In this document: positions 54,856 through 63,470 of the stretch, piece after piece
How the letters are laid out: the number at the start of each line of letters is the position of its first letter
Position numbering within the stretch: position 1 is the first letter of the stretch
NCBI GenBank assembly: GCA_017621205.1
Contig: JAGATQ010000017.1
Location: forward strand, 84,669 to 148,668
Origin: Lachnospira sp.
GTDB taxonomy: Bacteria; Bacillota; Clostridia; Lachnospirales; Lachnospiraceae
Direction of reading: 5' to 3'
DNA: 64,000 nt
Program-made: the position numbers and the translations under genes
The notes under the pieces: model-generated
The model's database searches: none
Told to the model about the DNA's origin: nothing
What the model saw: the letters and a program-made list of their open reading frames with translations, nothing else

Positions 54856-55000
54856 TTGTAGTTCCTCCAGTCGTTGTTTATGTTTATATTCTAGGTGGGG
54901 GATGTGAGAAAAATTTCCAATTTGTTTGATAAGTTTGTGAGGATACTATTGATTTATTTGATGAGGGAACTCTGTAATTTTCTTGTTCTATATAATAAAT

Positions 55001-55238
55001 GGCATGGAAGGGGGGCACGCTATATTATTTGTTCCGTTGTACGAGAATAAGTATTTCTAAGATATTCCCATAGAATAATTCGTTGCTGACGCAACCGACG
55101 CAGATTCGCCATCCATGGCTCAGACTGCGTCTTTTCGGGACATCCTGTCCCGAAATTGCTCGATACTAACGGGAATATCAAGAAATACTAATTCTCTCCC
55201 AAAGTCGCAAATAATATAGCGTGCACCCCTTCCATGCC
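55001..55238. repeat. 238-bp nested inverted-repeat element (copy D)
   Basis: 31-base outer arms (55001-55031 and 55208-55238) differ at one base. A second pair near 55045-55070 and 55170-55196 is nearly complementary. Inside are hairpins GACGCAG/CTGCGTC with GCCAT/ATGGC, and CGGGACA-TCC-TGTCCCG. No coding frame is convincing. It occupies much of the 830-base gap between the ASST gene and the MATE gene. Confidence 0.7.
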
Positions 55239-55318
55239 CCTCTAGGTTATAGATAAAGTAATATGATAAAAAATACAGAATATCCCTAATTTCCAAAACA
55301 AATCAAATTTTAAGAAAA

Positions 55319-55349
55319 AGTCAAGATTGACCATAAATTAAGTCAAGAT
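55319..55349 (+). promoter_or_regulatory. Direct repeats AAGTCAAGAT upstream of MATE promoter
   Basis: AAGTCAAGAT occurs at 55319-55328 and 55340-55349, 21 bases apart (two helical turns), directly upstream of the predicted -35. Candidate regulator site for the MATE gene. Confidence 0.45.
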
Positions 55350-55355
55350 ACTATC

Positions 55356-55384
55356 TTACTTAATCCAAAATAGCTTGCTATAAT
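55356..55384 (+). promoter_or_regulatory. Candidate MATE gene promoter
   Basis: TTACTT (55356-55361), 17 bases, TATAAT (55379-55384). The resulting leader of about 295 bases would contain the folded element at 55481-55622. Confidence 0.6.
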
Positions 55385-55480
55385 TCCTTTTACATTGTGA
55401 AGATTAGGAAATTGTATTGAGTTTCACAATTTTCTAAAATTTATTAAGGAATTGCAAACTTTATTATTTAGAGAACTCAA

Positions 55481-55622
55481 GTTGTGTCATATAAACAATG
55501 TTGCTGACAGGGTACTTTGGAGCCGTCGGTACTTGGGTGCCGTATTTTGGCACCTTATGTACCGCTACGAGCGACAAGTAGCGAAAGCGTGCCCTGCAGC
55601 AATACTGTTTATATGACACAAC
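55481..55622 (+). repeat. Branched folded element in MATE leader (copy E)
   Basis: Perfect 17-base arms (GTTGTGTCATATAAACA, 55481-55497, and 55606-55622), then TTGCTG/CAGCAA, then two inner hairpins: GGTGCC...GGCACC nested in GGTAC...GTACC, and CGCTAC...GTAGCG. The predicted form is a three-way junction. It ends 63 bases before the MATE start. No known riboswitch class is recognised. Confidence 0.65.
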
Positions 55623-55685
55623 GGGGAAGCAGGAAAACCCATTTCGCAATCATCTATAATTTCAAATGTAAAGGAGCGTGATACC

Positions 55686-57029
55686 ATGACAAAAGACTTA
55701 ACCAACGGAAGCCCTTTAAAGCTTATTATTGCATTTTCTATCCCTGCCCTATTCGGTAATTTGTTCCAGCAATTTTATAATATGGTGGATTCTATGATTG
55801 TGGGACAATATATCGGCAAAAATGCACTGGCGGCTGTTGGCTCTACAGGATGCCTCAACTTCCTCGTTATTGGTTTTGTTATTGGAATATGCAGTGGCTT
55901 TAATATACTGGTATCCCAGACCTTTGGTGCGGGGGATGAGAAAAATATGCGTAGCTACATTGCAAATGGCAGTTATCTTTGTGCATTTTTTACTGTGGTG
56001 CTTACCATTCTTACCATGGTATTTACCAAGCCTGTGCTTCGGGCGATGAATACACCAGAGGAGATTCTTGAGGACGCCTATTCCTACATTATTATTATCT
56101 TTGCAGGAATTATTGCAATTATGATGTACAACTATCTGTCCTGCATTTTGCGTGCCTTGGGGGACAGTAAAACGCCATTATACTTTTTAATATTAGCGTC
56201 CATCGTCAACGTTGTGCTGGATTTAATATTTATCCTGCATTTTCACATGGGCGTAAAGGGAGCCGGCTATGCTACTGTTATCGCACAGGGACTTTCCGGT
56301 ATTCTCTGCCTGCTCTATATATGGAAGCGGTATCCTATCTTGCGGTTTCAAAAGGGTGAGCTGGCTTTTGATATACACAAATGTCTGAAACTTATCTACA
56401 TTGGCATTCCAATGGCATTGCAGTTCTCCATCACTGCCATTGGCTCCATTATTTTACAGATTGCAGTAAATAAGCTTGGACCAACCAGCATGGCGGCAGT
56501 TACTGCTGCCAACCGCTTACAGATTATGTTCACCCAGCCAATGGAAACCTTGGGACTTACCATGGCAACCTATTGCGGGCAAAATCTTGGTGCCGGGAAA
56601 AAAGAACGGATTTACCAGGGAGTGAAGACCTCCACTATCATTACCATCGTATACAGCCTGTTGCTTTGTGTGATTATGCTTGCCTTTGCTCCAAACTTAA
56701 GTCTTCTTTTTGTAAATGCCAAGGAGACAGCAGTGCTTGCCCAAAGTGCCCTGTTTTTACGTATCAACTCCTTGTTCTACATTACCTTAGGTGTCCTGTT
56801 TATCTACCGCAATTCCCTGCAGGGAATGGGCTACAGTATCTCACCGATGTTTGCAGGACTGTTAGAGCTGATTGGCAGGAGCGTAGTTGCAATCTGCTTT
56901 GTTGGCACCTTCCATTACTATGCGATATGTATGGCAAGTCCGGTAGCCTGGATTCTTGCAGATATTTTATTGATTACTTTATATATTATAAAAATTGTTT
57001 TGCCGAGGAAACGGGAACAACAAAACTAA
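55686..57029 (+). CDS. MATE family efflux transporter
   Basis: A 447-residue, 12-helix MATE antiporter: TNGSPLKLIIAFSIPALFGNLFQQ at the N-terminus (shown in parts elsewhere), NMVDSMIVGQYIG, LRALGDSKTPLYF and TYCGQNLGAGKKERI. Substrate unknown. AAAGGAG precedes ATG 55686. The long structured leader and direct repeats suggest regulated expression. It is convergent with the ABC permease gene. Confidence 0.88.
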   Translation: MTKDLTNGSPLKLIIAFSIPALFGNLFQQFYNMVDSMIVGQYIGKNALAAVGSTGCLNFLVIGFVIGICSGFNILVSQTFGAGDEKNMRSYIANGSYLCAFFTVVLTILTMVFTKPVLRAMNTPEEILEDAYSYIIIIFAGIIAIMMYNYLSCILRALGDSKTPLYFLILASIVNVVLDLIFILHFHMGVKGAGYATVIAQGLSGILCLLYIWKRYPILRFQKGELAFDIHKCLKLIYIGIPMALQFSITAIGSIILQIAVNKLGPTSMAAVTAANRLQIMFTQPMETLGLTMATYCGQNLGAGKKERIYQGVKTSTIITIVYSLLLCVIMLAFAPNLSLLFVNAKETAVLAQSALFLRINSLFYITLGVLFIYRNSLQGMGYSISPMFAGLLELIGRSVVAICFVGTFHYYAICMASPVAWILADILLITLYIIKIVLPRKREQQN

Positions 57030-57030
57030 C

Positions 57031-57096
57031 CACTTCAAGCTCCGCCTATGGAAGGTTGCAAGCAAACCAGTAACCTTCCAGTGCGAAGCTTGAGTG
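57031..57096. repeat. TCAAGCTTCGCAC-family hairpin between convergent genes (copy G)
   Basis: CACTTCAAGCT and AGCTTGAGTG form the ends; TGGAAGGTT and AACCTTCCA form a perfect inner stem around about 14 bases. It lies exactly between the stops of the MATE gene and the ABC permease gene and may act as a two-way terminator, although T-runs are absent. Confidence 0.6.
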
Positions 57097-57100
57097 AACA

Positions 57101-59668
57101 TTAGCTTATCTCCTGCTTTAATGTCTCTACGATGCTATCCCCTTTAATTCTATGCAGGGAATACCCCATAGATAGTCCAACAATTAAAAACACTGCAGCA
57201 ACTACAGCAAAATATAGTCCAAGGGGAACCTCAAAGGGCATCCCTGTCGTCTGGGCAATATGATACAAAAGATAACTTATCAATGCACTGACAGGCAGCC
57301 CGATAATCAATGCCCTCATCCCATAAAATACACTTTCCAGACGAATCATCTTTGAAAATCCAGCCGGAGTTACCCCAACGGATTTCAACATAGCAAACTC
57401 CTTTTTCCGAAGAGCAATTCCTGTAGATATGGTATTGATTATGTTTGCCAAGGTTATAAATGTAATTAATGCAACAAATCCATTAAAAAATACTTGTATT
57501 GTAAAGATGATGGTGTTCATCGTCTTACTCGATTCTACGAAATCCATTGCAATCGCATGTTTATAATCCTTCTCCTCAATAAGCATCTGTATATCCTCTG
57601 TCACCGCCTCATGCTTTTTCGTTGTAACCCCCAGCATATAAGACTCCTCTTCCTCTGATAGCCCATATTGTTCCTTACTCGCCTCTCGTGCCATACTGAT
57701 AGGAACGTAAACGGAAATACTTCTATTGTTATTCAGTTCGCAAATATAATTATCCTCATCATACTCTACAAAATCATGAAGCTCTATTGTAGCCCCTTCT
57801 CCGGAGTCAACCGTTATCGTCTTACCAAGCAGCTTGTTTGTAAACACCTTCTCCCCCTTAGGCTTATGACTGATATTATTCATTACCACCGCCTTTAGCT
57901 CTCCACCATAATAGTCGGAAACATCACCACCATTCTTTTTTATAAGCTCTTCAAACTTATCATCCTCAATCCAATTTACATACAGCATTACAGAATAATC
58001 AAATAAATCCTGATATTTCTTACTTAAGTTTTCCGGATTCATCAAGTCCGCTTTTTTAATTCCATCCTTTGCTTTTTTCCCATAGCACTGTCCCCATTTT
58101 TTTACGCCGTAACATGCCTTTACATCCTCCAGCTTAGATATCTCCTCTAACATGCTATCCTTCCTGCTATATGTTGTTATGACCTGTATCTGATAAGGCA
58201 CATCCTGCTCTATTCTGTTACTCTCAACAAACATCTGGCAAAAATAGTTGACTGATAAAAACAAGACAACAGATAACGTTAAGGATACCGTAATCGTTCT
58301 TGTCTTTCTCTTATTGCGTTTCAGACTTTTATGGGCAAGCTCTCCCTCATACCCAAACAAAAGACGGATATACCACGGCGTGTAAAGATTCTTTGACTTA
58401 ATACGCAATTCGGTATTCTGGCGAATTGCATCAATTGGCGTAATCATGGATGCCTTTTTTGCCGGAATCATTGCAGATAAATATATCGTCAGCATACTAA
58501 CTAATACAATAGCAAGGATGGACCAAAGAGGCACAACCATCTGTATCGCCTCCTCTACGCCTTGATATTCCTGAATAACACCCGATTCCAGCATTTTCTG
58601 AAAAACAATTTTAAGCGTAATAGATATACCTGTCACACCTGCCAGTATCCCCACTGGAATGCCTACCATTCCAAGAAGCGCACCTTCAAAGTAAATAGAT
58701 GCCCGCTTTTGTCTTGCGGTTGCCCCCACACTAGCGAGCATTCCAAGATAACGCACCCGCTCAGAAAGTGACATACCAAATGCATTATAAATCAACATCA
58801 CCGAAGCAAACATAATAATCAAAAGCATTACCAAGGTCAATGGAAGAATCGATTGAAATATGGAGCTATCCTTTGAAACCGCAAAATGACTGGCAAGATA
58901 AGTGGTTGCAATCGAATACTCCTTGATACCATATTGTTTTATAATATCCTTGATTACCTCAAAGGATTTATAGTTAACCTCCGAGAGTGTAATAGTTGCT
59001 CCAAAATACTCTCCCCGCTCCTTATCATCCATTCCGCAAATCAGCTTGCCCTTAAATTGTGTGGGGAAATTTTTATGGAGAATTGCGGTAATCACAAAGT
59101 GTTGTTCCCTTGTCTTCTCAAACTGCTCTCCTCCAACATAACTACCATCCACTACCATCCGTTCCCCATTTTCTTCCGTATATCTCGTTCCCATCGGAAT
59201 CGTGACCGTATCTCCAAGCTTCCAGTCCAGATGGTTTTTACGGATAACATCCTCTTCCACTGCCAGCTCACCTGCATTCTTAGGCAATGTTCCCTCATAG
59301 CTGCCGGTTACCATCTGCTTTAGGTTCACTTCATCTCCCTGATAAACATCGCCAACTCCAACACGGTCAGATGTCCGATCATCAAGGCAAAAACCCATCT
59401 CCGTCTCCATGGAATAGCAGCCCACCATAGAAATCTCCGATTCCTTACACAGCTTTTCATACTGCTCATCGGTAACACCCATAAACGTTGCCTGTTTATT
59501 GCCATCCATTCCTAATTCAACCTCACCAAACATATGCAGTATAGATGCAATACCAACAAACACAGCGGTAATCATCGCCACCGAAACGCAGATGCCAAGC
59601 GTTGTAACTACTGTTCGCCCCTTATTTGCCTGCAAATGGCGGAGGGTCAGTCTTCTTACGATATTCAT
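57101..59668 (-). CDS. ABC transporter permease, FtsX/MacB-like
   Basis: An 855-residue permease with an N-terminal helix (about 15-40), a large extracytoplasmic domain (to about 265), three helices (about 270-400), a fourth near 455-475, a second extracytoplasmic domain and three more helices at the C-terminus. Cytoplasmic motifs AMIPAKKASMITPIDAIRQN and RKKEFAMLKSVGVTPAGFSKM are typical of duplicated FtsX domains. Such systems export or sense peptides, often antimicrobial ones, or release lipids. It overlaps the ATPase gene by four bases (ATGA). Confidence 0.85.
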   Translation of the reverse strand: MNIVRRLTLRHLQANKGRTVVTTLGICVSVAMITAVFVGIASILHMFGEVELGMDGNKQATFMGVTDEQYEKLCKESEISMVGCYSMETEMGFCLDDRTSDRVGVGDVYQGDEVNLKQMVTGSYEGTLPKNAGELAVEEDVIRKNHLDWKLGDTVTIPMGTRYTEENGERMVVDGSYVGGEQFEKTREQHFVITAILHKNFPTQFKGKLICGMDDKERGEYFGATITLSEVNYKSFEVIKDIIKQYGIKEYSIATTYLASHFAVSKDSSIFQSILPLTLVMLLIIMFASVMLIYNAFGMSLSERVRYLGMLASVGATARQKRASIYFEGALLGMVGIPVGILAGVTGISITLKIVFQKMLESGVIQEYQGVEEAIQMVVPLWSILAIVLVSMLTIYLSAMIPAKKASMITPIDAIRQNTELRIKSKNLYTPWYIRLLFGYEGELAHKSLKRNKRKTRTITVSLTLSVVLFLSVNYFCQMFVESNRIEQDVPYQIQVITTYSRKDSMLEEISKLEDVKACYGVKKWGQCYGKKAKDGIKKADLMNPENLSKKYQDLFDYSVMLYVNWIEDDKFEELIKKNGGDVSDYYGGELKAVVMNNISHKPKGEKVFTNKLLGKTITVDSGEGATIELHDFVEYDEDNYICELNNNRSISVYVPISMAREASKEQYGLSEEEESYMLGVTTKKHEAVTEDIQMLIEEKDYKHAIAMDFVESSKTMNTIIFTIQVFFNGFVALITFITLANIINTISTGIALRKKEFAMLKSVGVTPAGFSKMIRLESVFYGMRALIIGLPVSALISYLLYHIAQTTGMPFEVPLGLYFAVVAAVFLIVGLSMGYSLHRIKGDSIVETLKQEIS

Positions 59669-60348
59669 ACGCCCCTCACCTCATCTCTTACAATCCTTCC
59701 ATCCTCAATCGCAATGACCCGGTCAGCGGATAAGGCAATCTTCTCATCATGGGTAATGATGATGACCGTCTGCTTAAATTCCTGATTGAACAGGCGGAGC
59801 AGTGAAATAATCTCCTTACTGTTTTCACTGTCCAGATTACCGGTAGGCTCATCGGCTAACAACAGGGACGGATTATTAATCAATGCACGCCCAATGGATA
59901 CTCTCTGCTGCTGCCCACCGGATAATTGGTTTGGCAAATGCTTCATTCTATGCTCCAACCCAAGCGTTTCAACCAAATCCCGGACCTGCCTTCTATCCAC
60001 CTTCCTTCCATCCAGTGAAAGAGGAAGTGATATATTCTCCTCCACCGTCAATATCGGAATCAGGTTGTAAAACTGATAAATTAATCCAATCTGGCGGCGG
60101 CGGAATATTGCCAATGCCGATTCGTTCAGTTTAGAAATATCGGTTCCATCAATCACTACATTTCCACTCGTCGCATTATCTACACCGCCTAAAATATGCA
60201 GCAGGGTAGATTTACCGGAACCACTTGGTCCAATTATTGCTACAAATTCCCCATGCTCTACGGTAAAGGATATATCATTCAAGGCATTGACCTTGGTGTC
60301 ACCTTTTCCATAAACCTTGGTTAAATGTTCCACTTCCAGAATATTCAT
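59665..60348 (-). CDS. ABC transporter ATP-binding protein, MacB/LolD type
   Basis: A 227-residue ATPase: Walker A GPSGSGKSTLLHILGG, Q-loop in YQFYNLIP, signature LSGGQQQRVSIGRAL, Walker B LLLADEPTGNLD and switch His in IITHDEK. ATG 60348 has AAGGAG seven bases upstream; a TTG just before it is not needed. Forms the energy unit for the adjacent permease. The leader holds a strong hairpin and the promoter region has 11-base direct repeats. Confidence 0.92.
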   Translation of the reverse strand: MNILEVEHLTKVYGKGDTKVNALNDISFTVEHGEFVAIIGPSGSGKSTLLHILGGVDNATSGNVVIDGTDISKLNESALAIFRRRQIGLIYQFYNLIPILTVEENISLPLSLDGRKVDRRQVRDLVETLGLEHRMKHLPNQLSGGQQQRVSIGRALINNPSLLLADEPTGNLDSENSKEIISLLRLFNQEFKQTVIIITHDEKIALSADRVIAIEDGRIVRDEVRGV

Positions 60349-60371
60349 CAAAAAACTCCTTCCTTTCTTAA

Positions 60372-60428
60372 GGTCAGAGATTGTATTGCCTGATGCAGAT
60401 TGTCCCCAGACAATACAATCGCCTGACC
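60372..60428 (-). promoter_or_regulatory. Hairpin in the leader of the ABC operon
   Basis: GGTCAGAGATTGTATTGCCTG (in part) at 60372-60392 is inverse to 60407-60428 with two short bulges. In the minus-strand transcript it ends about 12 bases before the AAGGAG of the ATPase gene, so it may affect translation. No T-run follows. Confidence 0.5.
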
Positions 60429-60451
60429 ACTTCTTTCTTGTTTATGGGATT

Positions 60452-60483
60452 AGTATACCAAGTCAAGGTGACTCGTCGGTGAC
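60452..60483 (-). promoter_or_regulatory. Promoter and GGTGAC direct repeats of the ABC operon
   Basis: GGTGAC occurs at 60467-60472 and 60478-60483, 11 bases apart. TATACT on the minus strand is at 60457-60452. The upstream half-site overlaps the place expected for a -35 box, as seen in promoters activated by OmpR-family regulators. No such regulator is adjacent. Confidence 0.45.
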
Positions 60484-60511
60484 AAAATGATAACAATTTT
60501 GTAATAATATG

Positions 60512-61616
60512 TTACCACACAGAAAACAACATCCCTGCAAGTGGCGACATTACAATCATCAACACGGAAAATGTAAACGATTCCATAGAAATCAATGTTG
60601 CCCTCTGCTCTGAAGGAAACATATACTGAAGAATAGTGTTGGTTCTTACCTGAAGGGCATCATCACTAAACGCAGCAATAAAGCCCCCAAGTGTCATAAT
60701 AATACACACACCGGAATGCTCCACAATTACTCCTAGCAATACAAGTAATGCCGCAGCCACAAACACACTCCTATATTTAAGCCTCTTACATTTAAGTATA
60801 AGCTTTGCTCCAAGGATTCCTCCCAGTTCCATAAAAAACAATGCAAAGCCGAGTGCCCAATTGGGCATACCAGCCTCCAAAAGTTTTGCCTGAAGAAAAA
60901 ACAATAGTAAAAATATCAACTGCTCCGACAAATGAATTAGCAAACATCAGACATATTGCCTTTCTCTCATGTTTCAAAAAGGATAAACTGCTGATAAAAC
61001 AATTTATAAATTCTGTTCTAATCGTTTCAACAACACTTTTCTTACTGTCCTGCTTTTGAGCCACACATACTTCATATAAAGACATCAGTATCCCTATCTG
61101 AAAAACACCCACAAAAATATCTGTCGCATATGCCAACTGATATCCGATAAAAAGTGCAAATCCTGCACACAAGGTGGATATTCCACTACAGAGACGATAT
61201 ATTACCAGTTGATTAGAGGCATACGTTTCATAGTATCTCTCGTTCGCATCTAATTTAAGGGAATCATACGCAAGTGCATCCCCCGAACCTGATGAAGCAT
61301 TATAGCTCATCGCATAAAACACAAGGGATATACATACCATTAAAAAATTGCAGGAAACTATCATTACAATATTGCCAATCATTCTCATTATACTGCTTAC
61401 AAGCAGCATTTTCTTTCGTCCAAACAAATCGGCAAGAACGCCAGATGGAATTTCAAATAGTAAGCTTGTTATGTGAAAAATAGTCTCTGCAAAACCAATT
61501 TCGACCAAACTATAACCTCTTGCTGCAAGTATTGCCACCCATGCCCCGGTCAATGATAAATTGCCAAGCACAGATGATATATATAATACCTGAATCTGTT
61601 TCTTAATATTAAACAT
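60512..61616 (-). pseudogene. MFS transporter disrupted by a homopolymer frameshift
   Basis: The 5' frame (61616 downwards) encodes MFNIKKQIQVLYISSVLG and further MFS helices, with DLFGRKKMLLV as the loop 2-3 motif. It stays in register to about 60902 (ANSFVGAVDIFTIVF), where the sensible reading jumps to another frame (LQAKLLEAGMPNWALG) that ends at 60512. The jump is at a run of six A at 60896-60901; five would restore one frame of 367 codons. This may be a real mutation, a phase-variable tract or a sequencing error. ATG 61616 follows AAGGAG. Substrate unknown. Confidence 0.8.
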
Positions 61617-61721
61617 AAAAAATCTCCTTACCTATTCATAAATAATAAATGGTTAAGGAGATACTGCACCATATATGAGCTTTGCTAATTTATAATCAGA
61701 AACTGATAATAGAGCATTACG

Positions 61722-61940
61722 CTATCCGTTTCTTTCACAAATCTTCCCAAAAATAGGCACACTATCCCCGTAAAGAAGAAAAATGTAACCTTTTTTCAGT
61801 TGAAGATTTGTCATTTTCCAAAACATTCTTTCTGCTCCTAACTGTTTTAATCCCTGTACAAGTAGATGCTTTAAGCGGCTTTTTAGCCTATATTTACATA
61901 ACTTAACTACTGTCTTTTTCATTATATCATAGAAACACAT
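61722..61940 (-). CDS. Short hypothetical ORF, doubtful
   Basis: A 72-residue frame, basic, with no recognised motif and no good ribosome binding site at ATG 61940 or ATG 61922. It lies just downstream of the tandem paralogs in a stretch containing a decayed third copy start. It could be a remnant or chance. No function is proposed. Confidence 0.2.
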   Translation of the reverse strand: MCFYDIMKKTVVKLCKYRLKSRLKHLLVQGLKQLGAERMFWKMTNLQLKKGYIFLLYGDSVPIFGKICERNG

Positions 61941-61959
61941 CTCATTCTAGCATGATTTT

Positions 61960-62035
61960 TCAATAAAAGCTATTACATCTATTTGTTTGCTTCATCCTGC
62001 TTTCCTTCCCTTATTTTTTAATTATATATTAGGCA
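61960..62035 (-). pseudogene. Remnant of a third tandem paralog
   Basis: The sequence after copy 2 repeats the spacer that precedes copy 2: AAGGGAAGGAAAGCAGG then ATG AAG CAA (ATG at 61995), followed after 11 codons by TGA. It reproduces the ribosome binding site and first three codons (MKQ) of the 62.1-62.7 kb gene and then diverges, so a third unit once existed or the unit boundary lies here. Confidence 0.5.
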
Positions 62036-62104
62036 AATGCAGACTGCCTATATTTTCCATATCGTCCCAAAAAACCAGTCTCCTACTACTCTGTAATAAC
62101 CTTC

Positions 62105-62680
62105 CTAGTATGCCTGTTCATCTGTCATTCCCGGTATATATGACATTATAAAAATAAAGCGGTCTCTATCTTCTTCTTGGTTATAGTACATAATCCAATC
62201 TCCCCCTACCTCTTTACTCAACTTATAAAATGGGGTATTATCAAATATATATTTAGCTTTTTTTTCAAATTTAGAAGGTAATTTATCCTCAATCCCTTCA
62301 TATTTACTATTATAATATATTCCTTTGTACTTTAATCCTGTAGAGAATCCATCCCCCTCGCCTACAACAGAATCCACCTTTTCTACAATATAATCAAACC
62401 GCTCCTGATTTTCTGCAAAATCATATACTATCTGGGGCGGCTCTCCCAATCTTTCAGTATCCCATACATAATCATCTGGTAACTCCTGCCTTTGTTCTGT
62501 TGTAGCTTGGGAATCAGTCTTTGCAGTTGTTTCTGTTGTCTTCTCCTCTGTTGTAATAGTATTAGAGGCTATCTTCGCATTATTATAAGGGAAGTCATGA
62601 TAATAAAAATATCCCATCAGCCCCATCAGTAACACTGCTACTATTAATAGTACTCCTAACCGTTTTTTCCTTTGCTTCAT
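62105..62680 (-). CDS. Membrane-anchored protein, truncated paralog of the 63 kb gene
   Basis: A 191-residue protein of unknown function: one N-terminal helix (LGVLLIVAVLLMGLMGYFYY), a Thr-rich linker and a domain starting ELPDDYVWDTERLGEPPQIV. The domain is shared with its upstream neighbour, so this is a tandem duplicate. It ends GMTDEQAY-TAG where the paralog has a glutamate codon (GAG). Reading through the TAG restores the shared tail EGYYRVVGDWFF to a stop at 62048-62050, a loss of 19 residues. Possibly nonfunctional or a variant. Confidence 0.7.
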   Translation of the reverse strand: MKQRKKRLGVLLIVAVLLMGLMGYFYYHDFPYNNAKIASNTITTEEKTTETTAKTDSQATTEQRQELPDDYVWDTERLGEPPQIVYDFAENQERFDYIVEKVDSVVGEGDGFSTGLKYKGIYYNSKYEGIEDKLPSKFEKKAKYIFDNTPFYKLSKEVGGDWIMYYNQEEDRDRFIFIMSYIPGMTDEQAY

Positions 62681-62732
62681 CCTGCTTCCCTTCCCTCATT
62701 TTTTAATTAAATATTAGGCAAATGCAGGCTGC

Positions 62733-63440
62733 CTATATCTTCCATATTGTCCAAAAAAACCAATCTCCTACTACTCTGTAATAACCTTCCTCGTACGCCT
62801 GTTCATCTGTCATTCCTGCATGATACTCCATAGTAAAAATCAGCTGTTCCTTATCCTCTTCTTGAGCATACTGCATAGTCCAATAACCTGACTTGCTTTT
62901 GGTTAACTCATAAAATTTAGTATTAATTAATATATATTCTATATTTTTACGCATCGGCTTGTCTATTTTATTCTTTATATTTTTTCCACCACTATAATAA
63001 TAAATTTGTCCCCCATTTGTATATCCTGCAGAAAAACCATTTCCCTCACTTATTATCCCCTCTGCCTCTTTCATAATACTTTCTATCCGCTCTTGATTCT
63101 CGGCAAAGTCATATACTATCTGGGGTGGCTCTCCCAACCTTTCAGTATCCCATACATAATCTTTGGGTAATTCTTTGTTCTGTTTTATTGTAGTTACATT
63201 ATCATCGGAAACTGGCTCTGTTGTTAGCTCTTTATTTACTTCATTACCCGATGCTGTAGTGTTTTCTTCTGAATTCATGTCTTTTATTGCTTCTGTCGTT
63301 TTCTCTTCCGTTATATTTGTATTGGATGTTCCCTCTTTCCTCTTATCAGTGTTATCCCCTCCAATAAAATAGAAATATCCTGCTAATCCTACCAGTATTA
63401 TTCCTATCACTAATATTACATACAATCCTTTTTTCTTCAT
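62733..63440 (-). CDS. Membrane-anchored protein of unknown function
   Basis: A 235-residue protein: N-terminal helix (LYVILVIGIILVGLAGYFYF), a linker of about 60 residues rich in Thr, Glu, Asn and Ser, and an extracytoplasmic domain from ELPKDYVWDTERLGEPPQIV to the C-terminus (VVGDWFFWTIWKI). It has no lipobox. It lies 30 bases downstream of a partial zinc-metallopeptidase gene, followed by a truncated duplicate. An immunity or inhibitor role for the peptidase is a hypothesis from context only. Confidence 0.65.
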   Translation of the reverse strand: MKKKGLYVILVIGIILVGLAGYFYFIGGDNTDKRKEGTSNTNITEEKTTEAIKDMNSEENTTASGNEVNKELTTEPVSDDNVTTIKQNKELPKDYVWDTERLGEPPQIVYDFAENQERIESIMKEAEGIISEGNGFSAGYTNGGQIYYYSGGKNIKNKIDKPMRKNIEYILINTKFYELTKSKSGYWTMQYAQEEDKEQLIFTMEYHAGMTDEQAYEEGYYRVVGDWFFWTIWKI

Positions 63441-63470
63441 ATCATGTCCTACCTTTCCTATACTTACCTC

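Noticed and set aside
55001..55622. Insertion sequence remnant
   Set aside because: No transposase fragment and no flanking target duplication could be seen; left as unclassified repeats.
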